Of a stretch of DNA of 64,000 nt, positions 18,439-26,699 are shown piece by piece (the first letter of the stretch is position 1; the number at the start of each line of letters is the position of its first letter). This DNA is from Rhizobium sp. CIAT894 (GTDB lineage Bacteria > Pseudomonadota > Alphaproteobacteria > Rhizobiales > Rhizobiaceae), in assembly GCF_000172795.2 (NCBI RefSeq), contig NZ_CP020947.1:2483001-2547000 (forward strand), given 5' to 3'. Made by a program: the position numbers and the translations under genes. The notes beneath the pieces are model-generated. The model searched no databases, was not told the origin of the DNA, and worked only from the letters and a program-made list of their open reading frames with translations.

Positions 18439-19125
18439 ATGTCGCTCGTTTTCTATGGACATCCGCTCGCCTCCTTCTGCCACAAAGTGCTGATCGCGCT
18501 TTACGAAAACGGCACGCCCTTCGACAATCGTCTCGTCGATCTTTCCGATGAGACGTCGCGCGCCGATCTTTTCCGCTTCTGGCCGATCGGCAAGATGCCG
18601 CTGCTGAGGGACGAAGCGCGCGACAGCACCATTCCCGAAACGTCGATCATCATTGAATATCTCGATCACTACTATCCCGGTCCCGTTCGCCTGCTGCCGC
18701 TGGAGATCGACCGTGCGCTGCAGGTCCGGCTGTGGGACCGTTTCTTCGACCACTATGTCCAAGCACCGATGCAGACGCTCGTCAGCAATCGCCGACGCCC
18801 CGAGGGCACGGCCGATGCGATCGAGATGGCAGCCGCCAGGACGACACTCGCCACCGCCTATGCGATGATCGAAAAGCAGCTCGCCGACAAGCGATGGATA
18901 ACGGGGGAAGCCTTCACCATGGCCGATTGCGCCGCCGCCCCCGCCCTGTTCTATGCCGAGACGCTAGTGCCGTTCTCGCAGGACCAGCCGAAGCTTCGCG
19001 CCTATTATGATCGGCTGCTGGCTCGCCCGTCCTTTGCAAGAGCGCTGGAAGAGGCCCGCCCCTACTTCAAGTTCTACCCTTATCACGACAGGCTGCCGGC
19101 CCGCTTCCGGGATGCGGCGGGATGA
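18439..19125 (+). CDS. Glutathione S-transferase family protein
   Basis: 228 residues. The thioredoxin-like N-domain starts SLVFYGHPLASFCHKVLIAL, with a Ser/Cys pair at the active-site position and WPIGKMPLLRDE with the cis-proline. The C-domain has WITGEAFTMADCAAAPALF, the usual N-capping box. The start ATG 18439 follows AGGAAGTCGCCGC. Its stop overlaps the start of the ArsR gene (ATGA), so it heads a GST-ArsR-AHSA1 operon. Confidence 0.92.
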   Translation: MSLVFYGHPLASFCHKVLIALYENGTPFDNRLVDLSDETSRADLFRFWPIGKMPLLRDEARDSTIPETSIIIEYLDHYYPGPVRLLPLEIDRALQVRLWDRFFDHYVQAPMQTLVSNRRRPEGTADAIEMAAARTTLATAYAMIEKQLADKRWITGEAFTMADCAAAPALFYAETLVPFSQDQPKLRAYYDRLLARPSFARALEEARPYFKFYPYHDRLPARFRDAAG

Positions 19126-19463
19126 TCGAAAGCCAGGCGGATCTCGACCGCATGTTCCATGCGCTTTCCGACCGCAGTCGCCGCGGCATGATCGACCGCC
19201 TCGGCCGCGGCCCGGCGTCCGTCACCGAGCTGGCCGCGCCGCTTGCGGTCGCCCTGCCGACGGTGATGAAACATCTGCAGGTGCTGGAGGAAAGCGGCCT
19301 CGTACTCTCCGAAAAATCCGGCCGGGTGCGAACCTACCGCCTGCAGCAGGATGCGCTTGCCGCCGTCGAGCGTTGGGTAGAACAGCGAAAGAGCGGCTGG
19401 ACCGCCAGCTTCGACAGGCTGGATCAATATCTCGCCGAAGAACCGGAGACCTTTTCCGAATGA
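19122..19463 (+). CDS. ArsR-family transcriptional regulator
   Basis: 113 residues of winged-helix ArsR fold (FHALSDRSRRGMIDRL, then LAVALPTVMKHLQVLEESGL as recognition helix). The metal-binding ELCVCDL cysteines are absent, placing it in the non-metal subgroup that usually precedes an AHSA1/SRPBCC gene. It overlaps both the GST gene upstream and the SRPBCC gene downstream by 4 bp. Probably autoregulatory. Confidence 0.93.
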   Translation: MIESQADLDRMFHALSDRSRRGMIDRLGRGPASVTELAAPLAVALPTVMKHLQVLEESGLVLSEKSGRVRTYRLQQDALAAVERWVEQRKSGWTASFDRLDQYLAEEPETFSE

Positions 19464-19936
19464 CGATACGATCCGCCGAACACGCCACCCTCGTCATCGA
19501 GCGCCATCTGAATGCACCGGTCTCCCGCGTCTTCCGCGCCTGGTCGACGCCGAAGGCCAAGCGCCAGTGGTTCGCCTGCCACGGCGAATGGGTGCCGCTG
19601 GAATACGGGCTCGATTTCAGACCGGGCGGCACGGAAAGGAACCACGTCGCAGACACCGATGGGCTTCTGCACGCCTATGACGCGCATTACATCGATATCG
19701 TGCCGGATACGCGCATCATCTATGCCTATGAGATGAAGCTCGGCGAAACCCGTATCTCCGCCTCGCTCGCCACCGTCGCCTTCGAAGTCCAAGCCGACGG
19801 CACCAGGATGGTCTTCACCGAGCAGGTGGTCTTTCTCGACGGCTACGCCGACAACGGCGCCCGCCTCCAGGGCACCGAGATCGGCCTCGACAATCTCGAA
19901 CTCTTTCTCGAGCGCGAGGCGAGCCCGATCCATTAG
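19460..19936 (+). CDS. SRPBCC (AHSA1-like) domain protein
   Basis: 158 residues of START-like fold: ERHLNAPVSRVFRAWSTPK at the N-terminus, FRPGGTERN, and the C-terminal helix GTEIGLDNLELFLERE. It is the standard partner of non-metal ArsR regulators; the ligand is unknown. It is translationally coupled to the ArsR gene by ATGA and convergent with the DUF1801 genes. Confidence 0.92.
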   Translation: MTIRSAEHATLVIERHLNAPVSRVFRAWSTPKAKRQWFACHGEWVPLEYGLDFRPGGTERNHVADTDGLLHAYDAHYIDIVPDTRIIYAYEMKLGETRISASLATVAFEVQADGTRMVFTEQVVFLDGYADNGARLQGTEIGLDNLELFLEREASPIH

Positions 19937-19952
19937 CCGAATCTCAGCCGCT

Positions 19953-20396
19953 TTATTTCTTCCGGGAGGCGGCAGCCTTTGCTGACACATTCAATGCTGC
20001 GGCGGCGCGAAAGAGCACCTTCAGCGCCTCCTCGTCGATCTCGTCGCCCTCATGGAAATCGATGGCGCGCCTCGTGTTACCGTCGAGGCTGGAATTGAAG
20101 AGACCTGAAGGATCCTGCAATGAGGCGCCCTTGGCGAAGGTCAGCTTCACCGCGCTCTTATAGGTCTCGCCGGTGCAGATGATGCCGGAACGCTCCCACA
20201 CCGGAACCCCTCGCCACTTCCATTCCTCGACCACCTCGGGCTCGGCCTGCTTGATGAGCGCCCGAACCCGGGCGAGTACTTCGCCGCGCCAATCGCCGAG
20301 TTCCTCGATCCTCGCATCGATTAGCTGAGATGGGGAGGCTCTCCCCTCTGCTTCCCCGGAATCGCTCTTCTTCATGGCTGCTGTCGCTTTCTTCAT
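19953..20396 (-). CDS. DUF1801 domain protein (YdhG-like)
   Basis: 147 residues. A Lys/Ala-rich N-terminus is followed by the DUF1801 core: IKQAEPEVVEEWKWRGVPVW, KSAVKLTFAKGASL and DIDEEALKVLF-type helices. The family is structurally iron-frataxin-like but has no established function. The start at 20396 has GGGAGGAACC upstream. It is the last gene of the ArsR-AHSA1-membrane-protein-DUF1801-DUF1801 run on the minus strand. Confidence 0.87.
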   Translation of the reverse strand: MKKATAAMKKSDSGEAEGRASPSQLIDARIEELGDWRGEVLARVRALIKQAEPEVVEEWKWRGVPVWERSGIICTGETYKSAVKLTFAKGASLQDPSGLFNSSLDGNTRRAIDFHEGDEIDEEALKVLFRAAAALNVSAKAAASRKK

Positions 20397-20431
20397 GGTT
20401 CCTCCCGCCCGTCATTCGAGGGTTATGGTTA

Positions 20432-20902
20432 TCACATCCGTTCGCCGGGCAATCGGCTCGCCTGCTCCACCCAGGCGGCGAGCTGGGCCTCATCGATTTC
20501 GTCGTCCTCGCGGATGTCGAGGTAACGAACTTCCTTCTGCTTGGAATGGCCGGGCGGCAGAGGCTGCAGCGACGCACCCCGGAAGAATGCCACCTTGACG
20601 TATTTCGTAAAGCAATGAATGCCGAGGAACCAGCCCTGCCCTTCGATGCCGTAGAAGGGCGAGTTCCATTTGACTGCCTTATGCACATTGGGCACGGTAC
20701 GCGTGATCAGTGCATCGAGGTGGCGCCCGACGTCGCTTTTCCAACCCGGCATCGCGGCGATATAGGCCTGCACCGGAGCTTCGCCATAACCCTTGGCGAT
20801 CTGCGGATTGCCGCCCGAAAGAAGGGTCGGCTCTGCAGCGGCCGGCTTGGCGGCGGTCTTCTCGGTGAGCGTCACTTGGGTCGTGGACGTCTTACCCGCC
20901 AT
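20432..20902 (-). CDS. DUF1801 domain protein
   Basis: 156 residues. An Ala/Thr/Lys-rich N-terminus of about 40 residues precedes the DUF1801 core (VQAYIAAMPGWKSDVGRHLD, VKWNSPFYGIEGQGWFL, YVKVAFFRGASLQPLPPG). It is a paralogue of its downstream neighbour but clearly diverged. Start ATG 20902 is preceded by AGGAGTGACGCA. Confidence 0.87.
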   Translation of the reverse strand: MAGKTSTTQVTLTEKTAAKPAAAEPTLLSGGNPQIAKGYGEAPVQAYIAAMPGWKSDVGRHLDALITRTVPNVHKAVKWNSPFYGIEGQGWFLGIHCFTKYVKVAFFRGASLQPLPPGHSKQKEVRYLDIREDDEIDEAQLAAWVEQASRLPGERM

Positions 20903-20912
20903 TGCGTCACTC

Positions 20913-21119
20913 CTATCTCCCACGCCATCTGCCGGCATAGGGCAGCAGGAAGAGGTAAAGACCGGTCAGCAATAGCAGGCCAAGCGCCAGCAGTGCCAAG
21001 AAGCCGCCCCAGACGGTCGATTTCTCCTGTACCATGGCGATAATATTGAGAATGACCGCCACGGTAAAGGCAACGGACAGCAAGCGGGGGATCTGCCGCA
21101 ACCAGTTGCTCCAGCTCAA
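20913..21119 (-). CDS. Small two-helix membrane protein, TTG start
   Basis: 68 residues with two hydrophobic helices (SVAFTVAVILNIIAMV and GGFLALLALGLLLLTGLYLF) and an Arg-rich end. No ATG is available; TTG at 21119 is chosen because a strong GGGGGAGG lies 5 nt upstream. It sits between the SRPBCC and DUF1801 genes in what looks like a single operon. I do not recognise the family. Confidence 0.65.
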   Translation of the reverse strand: MSWSNWLRQIPRLLSVAFTVAVILNIIAMVQEKSTVWGGFLALLALGLLLLTGLYLFLLPYAGRWRGR

Positions 21120-21161
21120 TAGGGCCTCCCCCGTTTACATCAGCCGAGGCGACGGGCGGCG

Positions 21162-21572
21162 TCACCCCATCCGCGCCAGCACCTGCTCCAGATTTGCAAG
21201 GAACTGCATCCACCCGCTCCTGGCGCCGCCGTAAGCCTGCCGCTGATCCGGCCGGAAACCCGCCTGCTCCATGCGCAGGTGCGTACCCGTGCTGGTCGGA
21301 GTGAGAGTCCAGGTGACGGTGCTTTCGAGACCGTAGGCATCCCAAGTATAGGACAGCGTCTTGTTCGCCTCGACCTCCAGAACCTTACAGTCGACCGAAC
21401 CCCATTCGGCATTGAACCGGAAGCGATGGTCTGCGACCGGCTTGAAGTCGCTCTTCATCAGCCATTCCTGGATCAGGTGGGGCTGGGTGAGCGCCCGCCA
21501 GATCTTTTCCGAGGGAAAAGGAAATTCCCGTTCGATGACGACGGAGCGCGTTTCTGTCGATATGTCGGTCAT
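21162..21572 (-). CDS. SRPBCC (AHSA1-like) domain protein
   Basis: 136 residues: REFPFPSEKIWRALTQPHL, FRFNAEWGSVDCKVLEVE, SYTWDAYGLESTVTWTL and the C-terminal helix GWMQFLANLEQVLARM. It is an AHSA1-type START fold. It is coupled by a 4-bp overlap to the ArsR gene, exactly mirroring the plus-strand pair at 19122-19936. Confidence 0.92.
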   Translation of the reverse strand: MTDISTETRSVVIEREFPFPSEKIWRALTQPHLIQEWLMKSDFKPVADHRFRFNAEWGSVDCKVLEVEANKTLSYTWDAYGLESTVTWTLTPTSTGTHLRMEQAGFRPDQRQAYGGARSGWMQFLANLEQVLARMG

Positions 21573-21892
21573 TGATCCATCCTTTTCAGCAAATCTTCGA
21601 GATCGTTGAAGCGGTTTTGCCAGAAGCCGGCCATCTCGCTCGTCCAATCGACGAGCGGAGCAAGCGCGCCGAGCTGCGCGCTATAATGCGTCTGGCGACC
21701 TTCGTGGCGGTCGCGCACCAATCCGGCTTGCTTGAGAATGCCAAGATGCTTTGAGACGACCGGCTGCGAGACCCCGGCCCGGGCGGTCAGTGCGCCGACT
21801 GTCTTCTCGCCTTCTCGGCACAGCCGCTCGAAGAGCGCCCGCCGGGTGGTATCGGCAAGTGTCCTGAACAGCACGTCCGGAGCATTGGGCAT
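21569..21892 (-). CDS. ArsR-family transcriptional regulator
   Basis: 107 residues with the ArsR winged helix (LFRTLADTTRRALFERLCRE; AGVSQPVVSKHLGILKQAGL as recognition helix) and RHEGRQTHYSA wing. No metal-site cysteines of the ArsR type. It heads the minus-strand operon with AHSA1, a small membrane protein and two DUF1801 genes. An inverted repeat at 21912-21933, 20 bp upstream of the start, is the likely operator. Confidence 0.94.
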   Translation of the reverse strand: MPNAPDVLFRTLADTTRRALFERLCREGEKTVGALTARAGVSQPVVSKHLGILKQAGLVRDRHEGRQTHYSAQLGALAPLVDWTSEMAGFWQNRFNDLEDLLKRMDQ

Positions 21893-21911
21893 TTGAAATC
21901 CATACCTTGCT

Positions 21912-21933
21912 AGCTATGGATTAACCTATAGCT
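21912..21933. promoter_or_regulatory. Candidate ArsR operator
   Basis: AGCTAT (21912-21917) and ATAGCT (21928-21933) are perfect inverted arms around a 10-bp spacer, 20 bp upstream of the arsR start; a related ATGGGTTAGT follows at 21942. Confidence 0.4.
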
Positions 21934-22129
21934 GCGAAGGCATGGGTTAGTCAAGCGACAAAAAAATTGACATAAGAAGGCGCAGCAAGCATGTCGGGCA
22001 TAGAGAACATGCGGGTTCGAGAAGATCATTTGCCAATAACGCATAGTCTATCGGCTATACATCAATTTTTTCCAGATCACGCGGGATCGCATCCGGAAGA
22101 CGGCCCTCAGGCTGCCGAGGCCTTGCCTT

Positions 22130-22166
22130 AGCAACAAAATGCCGAAAGCCGTAAACGGCTTCCGGC
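22130..22166 (-). terminator. Rho-independent terminator of ssuD
   Basis: GCCGAAAGCCGT (22141-22152) and ACGGCTTCCGGC (22155-22166) pair with a single G-T. Read on the minus strand, the hairpin is followed by ATTTTGTT. Confidence 0.75.
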
Positions 22167-22195
22167 GATATCAAGCTCGGCGTCTTTGTTCTGGT

Positions 22196-23371
22196 TCAGG
22201 AACCGGAGACGACTTTCAGGTTGCCGCCATGGCTGCCGCCTGCAAAGATCTGCTTGCGGCCGAACTCATTGTTGAAGGCCAGGCGCTGTTGCTCGCGGGT
22301 GATGCCGAGCTCGGGGAAGAGCAGCTCGGCGACGCGATAGGCTTCTTCCAGGTGCGGATAGCCCGAACCGATCACCGTATCGATGCCGATCTCCTGATAT
22401 TCGCGCAGACGCGCAGCCACCGTCTTGGGCGAGCCGACCAGTGCCGTGCCTGCGCCGGCGCGCACCAGGCCGACGCCGGCCCACAGGTTCGGCGAAACCT
22501 CGAGCTTGTCACGGCGGCCGCCATGAAGGGCTGCCATGCGCTTCTGGCCGACCGAGTCGGATTCGTGGACGAAACGCTCCTGCGCCTCGCGGATCGTATC
22601 GTCGTCGAGATGGCGGATCAGCCGCTCGGCCGCCTCCCATGCCTCCTCATCGGTTTCGCGCACGATGAAGTGCAGGCGGATACCGAAGCTCACCTCGCGG
22701 CCACGCTCGGCGGCGGCCTTGCGCACCTTGGCGACCTTCTCGGCCACCTGCGCCGGCGGTTCGCCCCAGGTCAGGTACTTGTCGACGCGGCCGACGGAGA
22801 AATCGATGCCGGCATCCGACGAGCCGCCGAAATAAAGCGGCGGACGCGGGTTCTGCACCGAGGGAAAGCCGAGGCGCGCATTGGTCGCCCTGATGTATTT
22901 GCCGTCGAAGCTCGCCGTACCCTTGTCCAGCAGTTCCTCGAACACGGTAAAGAACTCCTCGGCATGGGCATAACGCTCGTCATGCTCGAGATGAATGCCG
23001 TCGCCGGCAAGCTCCGCCGGGCTGCCGCCGACGACGATGTTAAGCAGCAGACGGCCGTTGGAAATGCGGTCGAGCGTCGTCGCAAGGCGAGCGTAGTAAG
23101 CGGGTGAGGCGGTGCCGGGGCGGATCGCCACCAGGAACTGCAGTTTCTCGGTCTTGGCGGCAAGCGCCGCTGCCGTCACGAAGGATTCCTCGCAGGCCAC
23201 CCCGGTCGGCAGCAGCACGCCGGAATAACCGAGCCGATCGACCGCCTGGGCGATCTGCGTGAGATAGCCGATCTCGGGCGCGCGGTTGAGATCGGCGGAA
23301 CCGAGATAGGTGCCATCGCCCGACGTCGGGATGAACCAGAGGAAATTGATGGGATCGGATGGGGCGGTCAT
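22196..23371 (-). CDS. ssuD: FMNH2-dependent alkanesulfonate monooxygenase
   Basis: 391 residues of bacterial-luciferase fold. [17 protein letters not shown] at the N-terminus, [43 protein letters not shown] and [16 protein letters not shown] match SsuD, which releases sulfite from alkanesulfonates using FMNH2 and O2. The [21 protein letters not shown] end is also typical. No ssuE, ssuA, ssuB or ssuC gene is adjacent, so reductase and transporter must lie elsewhere. The upstream region has a large inverted repeat (23524-23590) that may regulate sulfur-dependent expression. Confidence 0.93.
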   Translation of the reverse strand: MTAPSDPINFLWFIPTSGDGTYLGSADLNRAPEIGYLTQIAQAVDRLGYSGVLLPTGVACEESFVTAAALAAKTEKLQFLVAIRPGTASPAYYARLATTLDRISNGRLLLNIVVGGSPAELAGDGIHLEHDERYAHAEEFFTVFEELLDKGTASFDGKYIRATNARLGFPSVQNPRPPLYFGGSSDAGIDFSVGRVDKYLTWGEPPAQVAEKVAKVRKAAAERGREVSFGIRLHFIVRETDEEAWEAAERLIRHLDDDTIREAQERFVHESDSVGQKRMAALHGGRRDKLEVSPNLWAGVGLVRAGAGTALVGSPKTVAARLREYQEIGIDTVIGSGYPHLEEAYRVAELLFPELGITREQQRLAFNNEFGRKQIFAGGSHGGNLKVVSGS

Positions 23372-23523
23372 GGAAACGGTCCTTTGCTGCGAAATTCAAA
23401 ATTCAGCTCGCGCGGCTAAGCCGGCCTTCGCACGGGCCTGCCACCGCCCCGCGCGCATGTTTGGGAGGATCGCGGGGCGGCGTCGGGAGGAATGCCGGGG
23501 CTCTGTCTGCGCGTGAACATCTG

Positions 23524-23620
23524 CAATATCCTGTCGATCGATGGCGGCTGGCCGGGTCCTCGAGAGTCGCCTTCGATCGTCAGGATATTGACATAGACTA
23601 TGAATTATATCGACAATATC
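23524..23620. repeat. 18-bp inverted repeat and related CAATATC motif upstream of ssuD
   Basis: CAATATCCTGTCGATCGA (23524-23541) and TCGATCGTCAGGATATTG (23573-23590) match at 17 of 18 positions around a 31-bp loop. A third CAATATC copy at 23614-23620 pairs with the GATATTG at 23584. The rest of the 319-bp gap 23372-23690 has no gene. Confidence 0.65.
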
Positions 23621-23690
23621 AATTTTCCATTGTCATCCGCTTCGAGGAATATTTTTCCCCGTTCGGGCGCTCGTCGGCAAGCGCCTGCCG

Positions 23691-24062
23691 TCACACCTCC
23701 CGACGTTCGACGGCCAGCCGCTCCCGGATAAAGCCGGGGCCGCCTGCAAGGCGCGTCGCAAGCAGGCTCGCGGGATCCACCATGCGCCAATAGGGCGTAA
23801 CCGTCGAAACCGGCTCGCCCTTTTCCAGCGCATCGAAGGACATTTCGGCAATCGCGCGCAAATGCCGCTGCACGGTCACCGGGCAACAGGCATCCGCCCC
23901 ATAGTGGGCAGCGAGACGGCGGCGAAGGACGCCGACCTCGGTGGAAACACCTTTCGGCGCCGACCGGATCTGCTCTACGACCATCTGCTGCGATGGAATG
24001 AGCATCGCCTGCATTCCGCTGCGGCCTCTGCGCCGCGCCTTGATCACGGGAACTTCGTCCAT
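23691..24062 (-). CDS. Short MGMT-like (alkyltransferase-fold) protein lacking the catalytic cysteine
   Basis: 123 residues. A basic N-terminus (KARRRGRSG) is followed by VVEQIRSAPKGVSTEVGVLR and a C-terminal TPYWRMVDPASLLATRLAGG...RLAVERRE. This spacing mimics the PCHRVV...GGYSGG...LLxxE tail of O6-alkylguanine transferases, with PYW in place of PCH (residues 89-95). It could therefore be an alkyltransferase-like DNA-binding protein without transferase activity; the match is by eye and weak. The start at 24062 has GGGGGAGAC upstream; longer in-frame readings lack one. It is divergent from the dehydrogenase/AlkD pair. Confidence 0.6.
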   Translation of the reverse strand: MDEVPVIKARRRGRSGMQAMLIPSQQMVVEQIRSAPKGVSTEVGVLRRRLAAHYGADACCPVTVQRHLRAIAEMSFDALEKGEPVSTVTPYWRMVDPASLLATRLAGGPGFIRERLAVERREV

Positions 24063-24224
24063 GTCTCCCCCGGAAACATTGTGGTTTCTCCTCAATCTAG
24101 GGTTCGAGCGATTGACGGCCAGCTTCGATGCGTCAATCGGAACGAAGTCGGTCTTCACGGCTTTTCTGCTCTCGCCGTTTCGGTTAATCCTCGAAGCCTC
24201 GCACTCGGGATAAGGATAGGACAT

Positions 24225-25094
24225 ATGGCTAAAGTCGCATTCATCGGTCTCGGCGTCATGGGATTTCCCATGGCCGGTCATCTGAAGACGAAGGGCGGCC
24301 ACGATGTCACCGTCTACAATCGGACGGCCGAAAAAGCCGCCGCCTGGGCCGAGAAATTCTCTGGCAAGTCCGCCCCGACCCCGGCGGAGGCAGCAGCCGG
24401 AGCCGACTTCGTCTTTGTCTGCGTCGGCAATGACGAAGATCTCCGATCGGTGACATCGGGCAAGGACGGCGCCCTGCACCGCATGAAGCCGGGTTCGGTG
24501 CTGATCGATAACACGACCGCCAGCGCCGAGGTCGCCCGCGAACTTTATGCTGCGGCAAAGGAGAAAGGCGTCGACTTCATCGACGCTCCGGTCTCGGGTG
24601 GCCAGGCCGGCGCCGAAAACGGCGTCCTGACCGTCATGTGCGGCGGTGACGAGGCCGTCTTCGAACGCGCCAGGCCCGTCATCGACGCCTACGCCCGCAT
24701 GGTCGGTCTGATGGGGCCGGCAGGCTCAGGCCAACTGACCAAGATGGTCAACCAGATCTGCATCGCCGGCCTCGTGCAGGGGCTTGCCGAAGGGCTGCAT
24801 TTCGGCAAGCGTGCCGGTCTCGATATCGAAAAGGTCGTCGAGGTGATTTCCAAGGGGGCCGCCGGCTCCTGGCAGATGGAAAACCGCCACAAGACAATGA
24901 ACGCCGGTAAATATGATTTCGGCTTCGCGGTCGACTGGATGCGCAAGGATCTCGGCATCGTGCTCACCGAAGCCCGCCGCAACGGCGCCAAGCTGCCGGT
25001 CACCGCCGTCGTCGACCAGTTCTACGGCGACGTCCAGGCGATGGGCGGCAATCGCTGGGACACGTCCTCGCTGCTCGCGCGCCTCGAAAAATGA
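24225..25094 (+). CDS. NAD(P)-binding beta-hydroxyacid dehydrogenase
   Basis: 289 residues. It has a Rossmann N-terminus FIGLGVMGFPMAGHL (residues 6-20), the substrate motif DAPVSGGQAGAENG and catalytic Lys173 in GQLTKMVNQI, which identify the 3-hydroxyisobutyrate/tartronate-semialdehyde reductase family. ATG 25-bp region: start 24225 is preceded by AAGGATAGGACAT. The stop overlaps the AlkD-like gene start (ATGA). The exact substrate is open; glyoxylate/succinic semialdehyde reductase-type activity is an alternative. Confidence 0.92.
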   Translation: MAKVAFIGLGVMGFPMAGHLKTKGGHDVTVYNRTAEKAAAWAEKFSGKSAPTPAEAAAGADFVFVCVGNDEDLRSVTSGKDGALHRMKPGSVLIDNTTASAEVARELYAAAKEKGVDFIDAPVSGGQAGAENGVLTVMCGGDEAVFERARPVIDAYARMVGLMGPAGSGQLTKMVNQICIAGLVQGLAEGLHFGKRAGLDIEKVVEVISKGAAGSWQMENRHKTMNAGKYDFGFAVDWMRKDLGIVLTEARRNGAKLPVTAVVDQFYGDVQAMGGNRWDTSSLLARLEK

Positions 25095-25774
25095 TCACGT
25101 CAGCCTCCGACGCAGCCGAACTGATCGCATATCTCGAAACGCTTCGTTCGGAGGAAAATATCGCCGGCATGGCCCGCTTCGGCATTGTCACGAACCGGGC
25201 CCTCGGCATCCCCAATCCCGATGTCAAAGCGGTCGCCAGGCAAGCGAAGAAGGATCACGCCAGGGCTATGCAGCTCTGGCGTAGCGACATCCGCGAGGCC
25301 CGTCTGCTCGCTCTCTTTACAGCCGAGCCGAAGCAACTGACGGCGGACAATGCGCGAAATTGGGCCGATGATTTCGACTCCTGGGAGATCGTCGACTGCG
25401 CCGCCGATCTCTTCGTCGAGGCCCGGCTCGACGAGCTCGTGTTGGAATTCGCCGCCGATGAGCGCGAATTTGTCAGGCGCACTGCCTTCGCCATGATTGC
25501 CGGTGCCGCCGTTCATCGGAAGAAGGAGCCTGATGCCACCATCCTTGCCTGGATGCCGCTGATCGAAGCCTATTCCGCCGACCCTCGAAACTTCGTGCGC
25601 AAGGCGGTCAATTGGGCACTCCGCAGTATCGGCAAGCGTAATCTCGCCTGCCATGCGCCGGCGCTCGCACTCGCGGGAGTCCTGGCGGAAAGCCCCGACA
25701 AAACCACCCGCTGGATCGGCAAGGATGCCGCCAGGGAGCTGACCGGCGAAAAGCTGCTGGCACGGCTGAGATAG
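25091..25774 (+). CDS. AlkD-like DNA alkylation repair protein (HEAT-repeat glycosylase)
   Basis: 227 residues, all helical. NIAGMARFGIVTNRALGIPN, ADNARNWADDFDSWEIVDCAADL and NFVRKAVNWALRSIGKRN are the conserved segments of the AlkD/AlkC-type HEAT-repeat family that excises N3- and N7-alkylpurines. The Trp and Asp residues of the DNA-lesion pocket (WEIVDCAADL, KAVNWALR) are present. It overlaps the dehydrogenase gene by 4 bp and lies about 1 kb from the MGMT-like gene, so alkylation repair could be the theme of this locus. Confidence 0.88.
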   Translation: MITSASDAAELIAYLETLRSEENIAGMARFGIVTNRALGIPNPDVKAVARQAKKDHARAMQLWRSDIREARLLALFTAEPKQLTADNARNWADDFDSWEIVDCAADLFVEARLDELVLEFAADEREFVRRTAFAMIAGAAVHRKKEPDATILAWMPLIEAYSADPRNFVRKAVNWALRSIGKRNLACHAPALALAGVLAESPDKTTRWIGKDAARELTGEKLLARLR

Positions 25775-25802
25775 AGCGAATGCCGAAGCCCTCGCCTCTT
25801 CG

Positions 25803-26699
25803 TCAATGATGTCTGGATTTTTCGACCAGGAAATCGATCAGCACCCGGACCGCCGGCGGCATGCCCTTGGCGGTCGTGAAGACGATATAGAATTGGCTCT
25901 CCTCCGATTGCCATTCCGGCAGCACCCGCACCAGCCTGCCGGCCTGGAGATCCGTCTCGCAGGCGCTTTCGAGCAGAAGGCCAAAGCCGAGGCCGGCACG
26001 AGCCGCGTCGAGGATGGCGGTCATACTGCGGCAGGTGAGCCTCGGCTGATGCCGAATCACCCGCCTGGTATCATTCGGGCCGAGCAGTTCCCAGCTATGG
26101 AACGACACCCATGAGGTCATTGCCAGCGTCGGCAACTCGGCGAGTTCGTCCACGCAATTGAGGCCACCGGTGCGCTCGATGAGCGAGGGACTTGCAACGA
26201 GGATGCGCCGCGCCCGGTCGAGCTTGCGCATCGTCAGACTCGTCTGCGTCTCCGGCTCGTTGGTCGCCCTCACCTCAAGATCGATCCGTTCATTGATGAG
26301 ATCGGCGCGCCGGTCGGAGCCGATGATCTGCAGCTTGATCTTCGGATAACGCTCCAGGAATTCAGGCAGAATGCCGCCGACCGAAATATCGACGAGGCCG
26401 AGCGGGCACCCCATTCGCACCACGCCCTGCGGATCGGACTGGGCCTCGCTGACGATCGACTTGGCGCGGTCGGCCTCCTGCAGAATGGTCTGGCATCTTT
26501 CGTAAAAAGCCTGGCCGATCTCCGTCACCCGGAAGTGACGTGTCGAGCGTTCTATGAGCCTTGCGCCAAGCCCATCCTCAAGCCGGCTGACCCGCCTGCT
26601 CAACTTCGAACGCGGTATCTTGAGATCGCGACTTGCGGAAGCAAAACCGCCGCTGGAGACAACAGCGGCGAAATAATAGTAATCGTTGAGATCGTCCAT
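25803..26699 (-). CDS. LysR-family transcriptional regulator
   Basis: 298 residues. DLNDYYYFAAVVSSGGFASA and LKIPRSKLSRRVSRLEDGLG form the winged helix; the C-terminal effector domain is complete. It belongs to the AaeR/DmlR-like group with the NDYYYF opening. Start ATG 26699 has only a weak ribosome binding site, and an in-frame extension upstream is less LysR-like. It is convergent with the AlkD-like gene, and its target is not obvious. Confidence 0.93.
   Translation of the reverse strand: MDDLNDYYYFAAVVSSGGFASASRDLKIPRSKLSRRVSRLEDGLGARLIERSTRHFRVTEIGQAFYERCQTILQEADRAKSIVSEAQSDPQGVVRMGCPLGLVDISVGGILPEFLERYPKIKLQIIGSDRRADLINERIDLEVRATNEPETQTSLTMRKLDRARRILVASPSLIERTGGLNCVDELAELPTLAMTSWVSFHSWELLGPNDTRRVIRHQPRLTCRSMTAILDAARAGLGFGLLLESACETDLQAGRLVRVLPEWQSEESQFYIVFTTAKGMPPAVRVLIDFLVEKSRHH

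Larger units (their letters stand above)
21893..22195. other. Intergenic region upstream of the ArsR operon
   Basis: It contains the candidate ArsR operator near the left end, the ssuD terminator near the right end, and an AT-rich stretch around 21955-22075 with no convincing ORF. Confidence 0.4.
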
